NCBI RefSeq assembly: GCF_000379605.1
Contig: NZ_KB902578.1
Coordinates: forward strand, 92,624 to 156,623
DNA from: Rhizobium giardinii bv. giardinii H152
Lineage (GTDB): Bacteria > Pseudomonadota > Alphaproteobacteria > Rhizobiales > Rhizobiaceae
DNA: 64,000 nucleotides
Reading direction: 5' to 3'
Shown: piece by piece, positions 1 through 8,122 of the stretch
Position numbering within the stretch: the first letter of the stretch is position 1
Layout of the letters: every line of letters begins with the position of its first letter
Made by a program: the position numbers and the translations under genes
Notes under the pieces: model-generated
Told to the model about the DNA's origin: nothing
What the model saw: only the letters and a program-made list of their open reading frames with translations
Database searches by the model: none

Positions 1-72
1 GTATCACCAGACCCCGTCGTTCGATTTGATATGTACAATCGCAGTTTGGCCGGCCTTCGCCGGTGACCCGCG

Positions 73-756
73 TCATTGTGTCGGCAAGCCAGTGTCGGCG
101 CCAACGGCTCGGACCGGGACGGTTCCCCGGTACCTTGCGAGCATGTTTGCGCGCTTCACTACACCCTCACCCGCCTGCCCTGCAAGCGCGCAAGCGTGGA
201 TAAAAGCATTCTGACCCAAAAGCCCCTCCATTTCCGCCTCGGTGAAGAAGCGGAAGGAGGGTATTTCCTGTCCGTCGTCGGCGACAAAGCTCATCGCCTT
301 GCGGGCCTGGTCAATCTTGCGCACCCCGTCGGCGGCCGCATCGACCGCGTGGAACGTGGCGAGCGCTGCCATGGCGCGCACCGCCTGCTCCACCTTCGAG
401 GCGCCACTGATGAACTGTGCGGCCTTGCGCGCCATGTTCATCATGCCGGCGAGCTGGATCGACAAGAGCCGGTCCACCTCGTCGGCGAGTTCCGGCCCGG
501 CTGTCACATCGGCCTTCAGGGCGCGGGCGAACAGCTTTTTGGCGATTGCCTTTTCGAGCACGGCCCGTTCGGCGCTGACCCAGCAGCCGCGACCCGGCAA
601 CTGCTTCTTCAGGTCCGGCACCACCCGGCCGTCAGGGGCGGCGACAAAGCGGATCAGCGTTTCCGGCGTCCCGCTCTGGCGTGTCACGATGCACATGCGG
701 CCGTTCACTGCTTCACCTTCGATGTCCCCGGCGGGATCTTTGTCTTCAAGCAGCAT
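73..756 (-). CDS. ylxR: YlxR-family RNA-binding protein (DUF448)
   Basis: Predicted 227-residue cytoplasmic RNA-binding protein of the YlxR (DUF448) family. The N-terminal YlxR domain (about residues 20-95) holds the family pattern RMCIVTR followed by PGRGCWV; the C-terminal half (about 100-190) resembles the L7Ae-like extension usual in alphaproteobacteria. It lies 32 bp behind nusA in the rimP-nusA-ylxR order, where infB normally follows; infB would lie just left of the window, and positions 1-72 contain no gene. Co-transcription with nusA implies a role in transcription/translation coupling, but the exact function of the family is poorly defined. Confidence 0.9.
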   Translation of the reverse strand: MLLEDKDPAGDIEGEAVNGRMCIVTRQSGTPETLIRFVAAPDGRVVPDLKKQLPGRGCWVSAERAVLEKAIAKKLFARALKADVTAGPELADEVDRLLSIQLAGMMNMARKAAQFISGASKVEQAVRAMAALATFHAVDAAADGVRKIDQARKAMSFVADDGQEIPSFRFFTEAEMEGLLGQNAFIHACALAGQAGEGVVKRANMLARYRGTVPVRAVGADTGLPTQ

Positions 757-788
757 CAGCGGCCCGGATCACGATCAGCAACGCCTTT

Positions 789-2396
789 TCAGGCGTCCTG
801 TTCCGCGCCTTCCACGACTTCGAGCGCTTCTTCCTCGCGCGCCAGATCTTCCTGCGTGATCCAGCCGGCCGCGAGACGCGCCTGCAGCACCATGCGCTCG
901 GCTTCGATGCGCGAGACTTCGAGCTTGGAGAACAGGCCTTCGAACTTCTTCGTCTCGCCGTCCTTGCGCTCGGACCAGCCGACGAGGTCGTCGGCGGCGC
1001 AGCCTGCAAAGTCTTCCATCGACTTGATGCCGTCTTCGCCGAGCGCCACCAGCATCTGGGCGGTCATGCCGTCGATCGAGCGCAGTTCGTCGGACACGCC
1101 GAGTTCCTTGCGCTTGGCGTCCATTTCCGCTTCCAGGCGCTCGAGATATTCGCGGGCGCGGGTCTGCAGCTCGTTTGCCGTGTCTTCATCGAAGCCGTCG
1201 ATCGAGGCGATTTCGTCGAGTTCAACGTAAGCCAGTTCCTCGACGGCGGCGAAGCCTTCCGAAGCCAGAACCTGGCCGACCATTTCGTCGACGTCGAGCG
1301 CTTCCATGAACAGGTTAGTGCGCTCGTTGAATTCCTTCTGACGGCGTTCGGATTCTTCCGCTTCCGTCATGATGTCGATGTCCCAGCCGGTAAGCTGCGA
1401 GGCGAGGCGGACGTTCTGGCCGCGGCGGCCGATGGCGAGCGACAGCTGCTCGTCCGGCACGACGACTTCGATGCGCTCGGCGTCCTCGTCGAGAACGACC
1501 TTGGCGACTTCGGCCGGCTGCAGCGCGTTGACGATGAACGACGCCGGATCCTGGGACCACGGAATGATGTCGATCTTTTCGCCCTGCAGTTCGGCGACGA
1601 CGGCCTGGACGCGCGAACCGCGCATACCGACGCAGGCGCCGACCGGATCGATCGAACTATCGTTCGAGATCACGGCGATCTTGGCGCGCGAGCCGGGGTC
1701 GCGGGCAACCGAGCGGATCTGGATGATGCCGTCGTAGATTTCCGGAACTTCCATGGTGAACAGCTTCACCATGAACTGCGGATGGGTACGCGACAGGAAG
1801 ATCTGCGGGCCGCGCTGTTCGCGACGCACGTCATAGACATAGGAGCGGACGCGATCGCCATAACGCATGTTCTCGCGCGGGATCATTTCGTCACGACGGA
1901 TGATGCCTTCGCCACGGCCGAGGTCGACGATGACGTTGCCATATTCGACGCGCTTGACCGTGCCGTTGACGATTTCGCCGATGCGATCCTTGAATTCGTC
2001 GTACTGGCGGTCGCGCTCGGCTTCGCGCACCTTCTGGACGATGACCTGCTTGGCCGACTGGGCGGCGATGCGGCCGAAATCCATCGGCGGCAGCGGATCG
2101 GCGATGAAGTCGCCGAGCTTGGCGTCCGGGTTGCGGTCACGCGCCAGTTCGAGCGGGATCTGCGTGGAATAGTCCTCGGCAGCCTCGACCACTTCGAGCA
2201 GGCGCTGAAGGCGGATTTCCCCGGTCTTGGAATTGATGTCGGCGCGGATGTTGCTTTCCGAACCATAGCGCGAGCGTGCCGCCTTCTGGATCGCGTCGGC
2301 CATGGCGGCCAGAACGATCTCGCGGTCGATCACCTTTTCGCGCGCGACGGCATCCGCGATCTGCAGAAGTTCGAGCCGGTTAGCACTCACTGCCAT
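789..2396 (-). CDS. nusA: Transcription termination/antitermination protein NusA
   Basis: NusA binds RNA polymerase and nascent RNA and modulates pausing, termination and antitermination. The 535-residue product shows the N-terminal polymerase-binding domain (about 1-125), an S1 domain ([20 protein letters not shown], about 130-200), two KH domains (the second with [15 protein letters not shown], about 310-345) and two acidic helix-hairpin-helix C-terminal repeats. The ATG at 2396 is preferred over the in-frame TTG at 2402 because GGAG lies 8 nt upstream of it. It follows rimP and precedes ylxR on the same strand, so it is the middle gene of the classic operon. Confidence 0.97.
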   Translation of the reverse strand: MAVSANRLELLQIADAVAREKVIDREIVLAAMADAIQKAARSRYGSESNIRADINSKTGEIRLQRLLEVVEAAEDYSTQIPLELARDRNPDAKLGDFIADPLPPMDFGRIAAQSAKQVIVQKVREAERDRQYDEFKDRIGEIVNGTVKRVEYGNVIVDLGRGEGIIRRDEMIPRENMRYGDRVRSYVYDVRREQRGPQIFLSRTHPQFMVKLFTMEVPEIYDGIIQIRSVARDPGSRAKIAVISNDSSIDPVGACVGMRGSRVQAVVAELQGEKIDIIPWSQDPASFIVNALQPAEVAKVVLDEDAERIEVVVPDEQLSLAIGRRGQNVRLASQLTGWDIDIMTEAEESERRQKEFNERTNLFMEALDVDEMVGQVLASEGFAAVEELAYVELDEIASIDGFDEDTANELQTRAREYLERLEAEMDAKRKELGVSDELRSIDGMTAQMLVALGEDGIKSMEDFAGCAADDLVGWSERKDGETKKFEGLFSKLEVSRIEAERMVLQARLAAGWITQEDLAREEEALEVVEGAEQDA

Positions 2397-2453
2397 TTTC
2401 AAGTCTCCGTCTGATTGCCGGGGCTTCGTCCTGAAGCGTCCCGCGCCATAAAC

Positions 2454-3071
2454 TCATTCGATCGGCGAATCTTCGTCTTCGAAGTTTTCGTTCGCCGCCT
2501 GTGCGGCCTTGGCCTTCTTGTCTGCTGCCAGCGCATCGCGGATCAGGTCATCCGTCAGGATCAGCCTGCCTTCAGCCAGCGCGGTGAAGGGAATGGTAAC
2601 CCGCGGCTCTTCGCCATAAGCCGGCTGGTCGCGCTCGATGGTGAAACCCTCATCATCGGCCGCAACGATCTTGCCCCGAAAACGCTTGCGATTGTCGACC
2701 AGGATCGAGGTCTCGCATTTGATCAGATGGCCGGCCCAGCGGCTGAAATCCGACTTGCGCACCATCGGCCGGTCGATGCCGGGCGAGGACACTTCCAGAT
2801 GATACGCCTTGTCGACCGGATCTTCCACATCGAGAACCGGCGAAATCGCCGTCGAGATGGCTTCGCAATCCTGGACCGTCATCGTGCCGTCGGTGCGCTC
2901 TGCCATGATCTGCAGTGTCGCGCCGTTCTGCGAGGTCAGACGAACTCGCACCAGCTGGTATCCCATCGGAACGAGCACCGGCTCGATGATGTCGGCGATG
3001 CGACGGTCGATCCCGGTTTCGGTGATCAGCCGCGGTTCCTGCGTGTTTTCTGTCGCTGTCGTGTCGGACAA
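2454..3071 (-). CDS. rimP: Ribosome maturation factor RimP
   Basis: RimP assists 30S subunit maturation. The 205-residue form begins with TTG at 3071, preceded by a GGGAGAG ribosome binding site 6 nt away. The N-terminal domain is recognisable from the [20 protein letters not shown] motif (about residues 80-100), and an SH3-like C-terminal domain follows; the tail is acidic. An in-frame ATG at 3137 would add 22 residues, but they would be encoded by a terminator-shaped hairpin, so I reject that start. First gene of the rimP-nusA-ylxR operon, divergent from the MFS gene. Confidence 0.94.
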   Translation of the reverse strand: MSDTTATENTQEPRLITETGIDRRIADIIEPVLVPMGYQLVRVRLTSQNGATLQIMAERTDGTMTVQDCEAISTAISPVLDVEDPVDKAYHLEVSSPGIDRPMVRKSDFSRWAGHLIKCETSILVDNRKRFRGKIVAADDEGFTIERDQPAYGEEPRVTIPFTALAEGRLILTDDLIRDALAADKKAKAAQAANENFEDEDSPIE

Positions 3072-3095
3072 ACGATGCTCTCCCAAACCATCGGC

Positions 3096-3131
3096 TAATA
3101 AAAAAGAGCGGGTCCTGACGGGCCCACTCTT
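3096..3131 (-). terminator. Terminator-like hairpin in the rimP leader (possible attenuator)
   Basis: On the minus strand AAGAGTGGG pairs with CCCGCTCTT (one G-U pair); after one mismatch two more G-C pairs close a GTCA loop, and six T follow. It sits 25 bp before the rimP start, inside the operon leader rather than after a gene. A RimP-leader attenuator has been predicted computationally upstream of this operon in bacteria; this fits it, but I infer the role from shape and position only. Confidence 0.7.
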
Positions 3132-3139
3132 CATCAACC

Positions 3140-3172
3140 GATCAAGAATTTGAGCGTCATATACGCTTGATC
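3140..3172 (-). promoter_or_regulatory. Upstream stem-loop in the rimP leader
   Basis: A perfect 7-bp inverted repeat (GATCAAG / CTTGATC) overlaps a second, nested one (AGCGT / ACGCT), so two folds compete. It lies 8 nt before the terminator-like hairpin on the minus strand. The pair resembles an attenuation leader. Confidence 0.5.
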
Positions 3173-3328
3173 ATCCGCAAATGCAAGATATGCCGTGGCT
3201 TGCCGGGCGATGCGGGACCCAAGTGGCTAAATCCTGCCTGTGTCCGCACTTTTGCTTGCCCGATGCATGATCTGGCCTAGATTGCCCATCATAACGACAA
3301 TCAAAGACTGACAGGGTGGGGACAACGC

Positions 3329-4957
3329 TTGCCGCATCGCCTATCGCCATTGGCGCCCTTCCGGCACGACACGTTTCGCGTCATCTGGGTGGCCAGCCTC
3401 GCCTCCAACTTCGGCGGGCTCGTCCAGGCCGTCGGTGCTGCCTGGATGATGACGTCGATCTCGGATTCGGTGAACATGGTGGCGCTGGTGCAGGCTTCGA
3501 CCTCGCTGCCGATCATGCTGTTCTCGCTCGTCTCCGGCGCGCTTGCCGACAATTTCGACCGGCGCCGCATCATGCTGATCGCCCAGTGTTTCATGCTGGC
3601 CGTCTCGGCGCTTCTGACGGTCTGCACCTATTTCGGCCTCGTCACGCCCTGGCTGCTTCTGCTTTTCACCTTCCTGATCGGCTGCGGCACGGCGCTGAAC
3701 AACCCGTCCTGGCAGGCGTCGGTCGGCGACATGGTGCCGCGCGACGTGCTTCCCGCCGCCGTGGCGCTGAACAGCATGGGCTTCAACATCACCCGCTCGG
3801 TCGGCCCGGCGATCGGCGGTGCCATCGTCGCCGCGGCCGGCGCCGCCGCCGCCTTCGCGGCCAATACGCTCAGCTATTTCGCGCTTCTCTTCACGCTCAT
3901 CCGCTGGCGCCGCGAAGTGACGCTCTCGACGCTGCCGCGCGAATCGATGGGCCGGGCGATTTCCGCCGGCCTGCGCTATGTCGCCATGTCCCCCAATATC
4001 GGCAAGGTGCTGTTCCGCGGCTTCGTCTTCGGCCTGTCGGCCAGCGCCATCCTTGCGCTGCTGCCGCTGGTCGCCCGCAATCTCGTTGCCGGCGGGCCGC
4101 TCACCTACGGCATCATGCTCGGCGCCTTCGGCCTCGGCGCCATCGGCGGCGCGCTGTTGAGCGCCCGGCTGCGCGAGCATCTGTCGAGCGAGTGGATCGT
4201 GCGCATCGCCTTTGCCGGTTTCGCCGTCAGCGCGCTCGTCACCGCGTCCAGCTCCCATGGCTGGCTGACCAGCCTTGCGCTTCTTCTCTCCGGCGCCGGC
4301 TGGGTGCTGGCCCTGTCGCTGTTCAACACGACGGTGCAACTCTCCACTCCGCGCTGGGTGGTCGGCCGGGCCTTGTCGCTCTACCAGACCACCACTTTCG
4401 GCGGCATCGCCGCGGGCAGCTGGATGTGGGGGCAGGCGGCCGAGACCTATGGCCCGGCCACTGCGCTGATCGCCTCGGCCGCGCTGATGGTCGTCGGCGC
4501 GGCCATCGGCCTGAGATTGCCCTTGCCGGAATTCCAGTCGCTCAACCTCGATCCGCTCAACCGCTTTTCAGAGCCGCTCCTGAAGCTCGATCTCAAGCCG
4601 CGCAGCGGACCGATCGTGGTGATGATCGACTACGACATCGCCGATGACGACGTGCCGGCCTTCCTGACGGCCATGGCCGAACGCCGCCGCATCCGCATCC
4701 GTGATGGCGCCGGGCAATGGGGACTGATGCGCGACCTGGAAAACCCGACGGTGTGGACCGAGACATATCATGTCCCGACCTGGGTGGAATATGTCCGCCA
4801 CAACCAGCGCCGGACGCAGGCCGACGCAGAAATCGGCGATCGGCTCCTGGATCTGCATCGCGGCGAGACCCCGCCGCGCGTGCACCGGATGATCGAACGC
4901 CAGACCATCCTTCCCTATGACTACGAGCGCTACAAGCAGCAGGTGGACATGCACTGA
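3329..4957 (+). CDS. MFS transporter with C-terminal cytoplasmic domain (MFS_3 family)
   Basis: Inner-membrane major facilitator of the EntS/MFS_3 type, probably a drug or siderophore-like exporter; substrate unknown. Length 542 residues. About twelve hydrophobic segments fill residues 15-420, with the conserved loop after TM2 (GALADNFDRRRIML). Residues about 440-540 form a soluble extension containing conserved W and H residues (TETYHVPTWVEYVRHNQRR) that looks like a dimeric alpha/beta-barrel (monooxygenase-like) domain. Starts with TTG at 3329 behind a GGTGGGG site. Divergent from rimP; monocistronic. Confidence 0.88.
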   Translation: MPHRLSPLAPFRHDTFRVIWVASLASNFGGLVQAVGAAWMMTSISDSVNMVALVQASTSLPIMLFSLVSGALADNFDRRRIMLIAQCFMLAVSALLTVCTYFGLVTPWLLLLFTFLIGCGTALNNPSWQASVGDMVPRDVLPAAVALNSMGFNITRSVGPAIGGAIVAAAGAAAAFAANTLSYFALLFTLIRWRREVTLSTLPRESMGRAISAGLRYVAMSPNIGKVLFRGFVFGLSASAILALLPLVARNLVAGGPLTYGIMLGAFGLGAIGGALLSARLREHLSSEWIVRIAFAGFAVSALVTASSSHGWLTSLALLLSGAGWVLALSLFNTTVQLSTPRWVVGRALSLYQTTTFGGIAAGSWMWGQAAETYGPATALIASAALMVVGAAIGLRLPLPEFQSLNLDPLNRFSEPLLKLDLKPRSGPIVVMIDYDIADDDVPAFLTAMAERRRIRIRDGAGQWGLMRDLENPTVWTETYHVPTWVEYVRHNQRRTQADAEIGDRLLDLHRGETPPRVHRMIERQTILPYDYERYKQQVDMH

Positions 4958-4976
4958 GTGATGGTGTTGCCGCTTC

Positions 4977-6248
4977 TTAGCGCAACCTGGCCTTCAGCCC
5001 CGCATCCGGAAAGCATGTGGGCGCCAGGCCATTCTTCGCCTGCCAGTCGCCCAGCGAGCGGCGGGTCTTGTAGCCGGCCAGCCCGTCCGCCTTGCCGATA
5101 TCATAGCCCTGGGCCTGCAGGTTCTTCTGCATCTTCAAGACATCCGAGCGCAGCATCTTGCCGACGTCGCCGAATTGGCCCTTGAAGGCGCCGCCGCCCG
5201 ATGAAATCCGGTCGGCGAGGTTGCCGATGAACAGGGCGTAGAGGTCGGAGTTGTTGTATTCCTTGATCACGTAGAAGTTCGGCGTGACGATGAATTCCGG
5301 CCCGTGGCGTCCGGCCGGCACCAGCATCATGCCGCTGGCCTTGGCTTCGCCGGCCGGAAACGCCTTGCCGGACACGCGCTCGATGCCGGTCGAAGCCCAT
5401 TGAGATATCGGCTTGGCAAGGTCGGGGCCTTCCTGCGCACAGGAGACCTTGGCGGGAATGCTGACCTCGAAGCCCCAGTCGCGGCCGCGCTGCCAGCCTT
5501 TTTCCGCCATATAATGGGCAATCGAGCCGAGCACGTCCGGCACCGAATTCCAGATGTCGCGGCGTCCGTCGCCGTCGAAATCGACGGCATATTTCAAGAA
5601 GCTCGTCGGCAGGAACTGCGGCTGGCCCATGGCGCCGGCCCAGGAGCCCTTCATCTCCGCCTCGCGCACGTCGCCGCTGTCGAGGATATGCAGGGCGGCG
5701 ATCAGTTCGCGGCGGAAGAGATCGCCGCGCGTCGACATGAAGGTCTTGGTCGCCAGCACGTCGATGATCGGATGCGGGATCTTCGCCCGGCCGAAGCCGG
5801 ATTCGCGGCCCCAGATGGCGAGCACGACCGGACCCGGCACGCCATAGGTCTTCTCGATCCGCTTGAGCGTTGCGGCATGGGACTTGGCAAGGCTGCGGCC
5901 GGTGGCGGCCAGTCCCTGCAGCCGCTCCTCGGAGAAATACGCGCCCGGCGAGGAGAATTCCGCCTGGCTCTGCTTCTGCTCGCTTGGCGGCTTGGTGCCC
6001 GGCGGCACGAGGTCCGGCAGGTCCCAGTTGAGCTTGACGCCGGCAAAGGCGGCATTGAAGGATTTTTCCGAAATGCCGGCCTTCTGCGCTTCCGGCCAGA
6101 GATCGGTCTGCAGCCACTGGCGGAACTGCGCCTCCGTCTGGGCCTTCGAAGCGGCGAGGGCGGGCAGCGGCATCAGCGATGCAATGGTCGCGATCACAAT
6201 CGCCAGAGTTTGCCGCGCCTTACCCCTCTCTGTCGGCTGCGCCGACAT
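4977..6248 (-). CDS. Lytic murein transglycosylase (MltB/SLT_2-like) with peptidoglycan-binding domain
   Basis: Periplasmic enzyme cleaving the glycan strand with 1,6-anhydro product formation. From ATG 6248 the product has 423 residues: a signal peptide (charged RGKAR, hydrophobic TLAIVIATIASLMPLPALA, cut near ALA-AS), the SLT_2 catalytic domain with the catalytic Glu in WGRESGFG and the MGQPQFLPTSF motif, and a C-terminal PG_binding_1 domain (about 365-423). The start codon lies inside a RIME-like repeat. The frame stays open to a TTG at 6425 that overlaps the recR stop, which would add 59 repeat-encoded residues. I prefer 6248, though its GGGGGAG is unusually close; the true start is uncertain. 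Confidence 0.85.
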   Translation of the reverse strand: MSAQPTERGKARQTLAIVIATIASLMPLPALAASKAQTEAQFRQWLQTDLWPEAQKAGISEKSFNAAFAGVKLNWDLPDLVPPGTKPPSEQKQSQAEFSSPGAYFSEERLQGLAATGRSLAKSHAATLKRIEKTYGVPGPVVLAIWGRESGFGRAKIPHPIIDVLATKTFMSTRGDLFRRELIAALHILDSGDVREAEMKGSWAGAMGQPQFLPTSFLKYAVDFDGDGRRDIWNSVPDVLGSIAHYMAEKGWQRGRDWGFEVSIPAKVSCAQEGPDLAKPISQWASTGIERVSGKAFPAGEAKASGMMLVPAGRHGPEFIVTPNFYVIKEYNNSDLYALFIGNLADRISSGGGAFKGQFGDVGKMLRSDVLKMQKNLQAQGYDIGKADGLAGYKTRRSLGDWQAKNGLAPTCFPDAGLKARLR

Positions 6249-6394
6249 CTCCCCCACAAGGGGGGAGATTGTTCTTGTCCGTTGCCGGCCTTTCAGCAGG
6301 CTGCTCACCGTATTGCTGAAGCGAAAGAGCTCTGCGGCCAGTCTCCCCCCTCGAGGGAGAGATGTCACGGAGTGACGGAGGGAGGTGGGTGCTC
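6222..6394. repeat. RIME-like intergenic palindromic repeat
   Basis: Two palindromic blocks bound it: one around 6231-6270 (GTCGGCTGCGCCGAC followed by CTCCCCC / GGGGGAG) and one around 6351-6394 (CTCCCCCCTCGAGGGAG and a GTCACGGAGTGAC palindrome). This matches the style of Rhizobium-specific intergenic mosaic elements. It occupies the recR / transglycosylase junction and overlaps the coding start. Confidence 0.75.
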
Positions 6395-6421
6395 TCGGCA
6401 CGAGGAGGGCCCGTTGCATTC

Positions 6422-7027
6422 TCAAATTACCGTCCTCGCCCGCAATGCCGCCGTCAGCGTGCCTTCGTCCAGATAGTCCAGTTCGCCGCCGACGGGCACG
6501 CCGTGGGCGAGGCGGGTGATCTTGACGTCAAGCCCGTCGAGTTGGTCGGTGATGTAGTGCGCCGTCGTCTGGCCCTCGACGGTGGCGTTCACCGCGATGA
6601 TCAGCTCGCGCACGCCGCCCTTCGAGACGCGCTCGATCAGGCCCTTGATGTTGAGGTCGTCGGGGCCGACGCCGTCGAGTGGCGAGAGCGTGCCGCCGAG
6701 CACATGATAGGCGGTGTTCATCGCGCTTGCCCGCTCCAGCGCCCAGAGATCGGAGACGTCCTCGACGACGATGATGACGGAATTGTCGCGCCGGTCGTCG
6801 GTGCAGACGCTGCAGGGATCGCTGGTGTCGACATTGCCGCAGCACGAGCAGATCCGGACCTTGGCGTAGGCGTCGCCCATCGCGGCGGCGAGCGGGCCGA
6901 GCAACTGGTCCTTCTTCTTGACGAGATGAAGGGCTGCGCGCCGGGCCGAGCGCGGCCCGAGCCCGGGCACCTTCGCCAGAAGCTGAATGAGTTTTTCGAT
7001 TTCGGGGCCGGTGACTCGCTTTGCCAT
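6422..7027 (-). CDS. recR: Recombination protein RecR
   Basis: RecR forms with RecF/RecO the complex that loads RecA on gapped DNA. The 201-residue product has the helix-hairpin-helix ([16 protein letters not shown], about 20-35), a C4 zinc finger ([16 protein letters not shown], about 57-72), a Toprim domain (about 80-175) and the C-terminal Walker-B-like tail. Full family length. Often linked with ybaB and dnaX; here dnaX and ybaB lie close by on the same strand, with a MOSC gene inserted between. Confidence 0.97.
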   Translation of the reverse strand: MAKRVTGPEIEKLIQLLAKVPGLGPRSARRAALHLVKKKDQLLGPLAAAMGDAYAKVRICSCCGNVDTSDPCSVCTDDRRDNSVIIVVEDVSDLWALERASAMNTAYHVLGGTLSPLDGVGPDDLNIKGLIERVSKGGVRELIIAVNATVEGQTTAHYITDQLDGLDVKITRLAHGVPVGGELDYLDEGTLTAALRARTVI

Positions 7028-7086
7028 GCGGCGGTTCTACTCCATATCTCGGGGGAACGGAATCGCTTAAAACGAGAGGATCGCCC

Positions 7087-7701
7087 ATGAAAATCCTGGC
7101 CGTCTGTACCGGCAGCGCCGAAATCCTGCCGGGAAAGTCCTACCGGACGGGCATCTTCAAACATCCGGTCGAAGCCGGCGTGATGGTCGATCGCGAGGGG
7201 CTGATCGGCGACCGGATCTGCAATCGCAAGCATCATGGCGGTGTCGATCAGGCGGTCTATGCCCTCGGCTCGATCGACCTCGACTGGTGGTCGAAGGAAC
7301 TGGGACGCAAGCTGGAGCCGGGCACGTTCGGCGAAAATCTGGTGATCGAAGGTGCAGACAGCCGCAGGATATCGGTCGGCGACCGGTTCTCGACCGACAG
7401 GATCGAGCTCGAGGTCACTTCGGCGCGCATTCCCTGCGCCACGCTCGCGGCACGGATGGAGGATCCGGGCTTCCCGAAGCGCTTTCTCGCTGCAGGGCGA
7501 CCGGGCTTCTATTGCCGCGTGCTCAAGGATGGTGTGGTTCAGGCCGGCGATGCCGTCACCCTTCGCGCCTATTCCGGGCTGCCAGTCCTGATGCCGGAAC
7601 TGCTTGAAACTTTCGGCAGGACCGTCTCCGGCAAGGACCGCGACCGCTATCTCGCCGCGCCGATCCACCACAAGCTGCGTGCCGAGCTTAGCCGCGCATA
7701 A
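7087..7701 (+). CDS. MOSC domain-containing protein (YiiM-like)
   Basis: 204-residue MOSC protein. The MOSC fold is shared with molybdenum-cofactor sulfurase C-termini; stand-alone members such as YiiM act in detoxifying N-hydroxylated compounds. Seen here: the MOSC core with HHGGVDQAVYAL (about residues 55-66), GTFGENLVIEG (about 79-90), the conserved cysteine in RIPCATLAARM (about 117-127) and a C-terminal helical tail. ATG 7087 has GAGAGG 7 nt upstream. Divergent from recR and convergent with ybaB. Substrate cannot be deduced. Confidence 0.88.
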   Translation: MKILAVCTGSAEILPGKSYRTGIFKHPVEAGVMVDREGLIGDRICNRKHHGGVDQAVYALGSIDLDWWSKELGRKLEPGTFGENLVIEGADSRRISVGDRFSTDRIELEVTSARIPCATLAARMEDPGFPKRFLAAGRPGFYCRVLKDGVVQAGDAVTLRAYSGLPVLMPELLETFGRTVSGKDRDRYLAAPIHHKLRAELSRA

Positions 7702-7759
7702 GCGTCCGCAATCCTACGACCGGCTTTTGCCTGGCCACTCGCCTGTGTCGTCGTGCGGC

Positions 7760-8083
7760 TCAGAACGGCAGTTTCATGCCGGGCGGGATCGGCAGGCCGG
7801 CGGTGAGCGCGCGGGTCTTTTCGGCGGTGATCGCCTCGGCCTTGTCCTTGCCGTCCTTGTGGGCGGCGACGATCAGGTCTTCGAGAATCTCGACATCGTC
7901 TTCCTTGAACAACGACGGGTCGATCTTGATGCCTTTCAGGTTGCCCTTGCCGTCCATGCGAACGGTGACCAGACCGCCGCCGGAGGAGCCGTCGACTTCG
8001 AGCGCAGAAATCTCTTCCTGCATCTTTTCCATCTTGGCCTGCATTTCCTTGACCTTGCCCATCATGCCCATGATGTCGCGCAT
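7760..8083 (-). CDS. ybaB: YbaB/EbfC family nucleoid-associated protein
   Basis: Small DNA-binding nucleoid protein, 107 residues, beginning [15 protein letters not shown]: an amphipathic N-terminal helix with Met/Lys repeats, a central beta region ([19 protein letters not shown]) and a C-terminal helix, as in the tweezer-shaped YbaB dimer. The ATG at 8083 is chosen over 8089 because GAGGA lies 7 nt before it and only 1 nt before the other. It follows dnaX by 39 bp on the same strand, the usual dnaX-ybaB pair. Confidence 0.95.
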   Translation of the reverse strand: MRDIMGMMGKVKEMQAKMEKMQEEISALEVDGSSGGGLVTVRMDGKGNLKGIKIDPSLFKEDDVEILEDLIVAAHKDGKDKAEAITAEKTRALTAGLPIPPGMKLPF

Positions 8084-8122
8084 CGCCATGTCCTCTTCTT
8101 GTCTCGCAGTGATCGTTAAGAC

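Noticed and set aside
789-2402. Long open frames on the plus strand opposite nusA, dnaX, the TonB receptor, the permeases and cpaC
   Set aside because: High-GC coding DNA keeps antisense frames open; they show no family motifs or ribosome sites and lie wholly opposite well-supported genes.
3072-3137. 22-residue N-terminal extension of RimP from ATG 3137
   Set aside because: Encoded by the terminator-like hairpin, with no ribosome site, whereas TTG 3071 has GGGAGAG.
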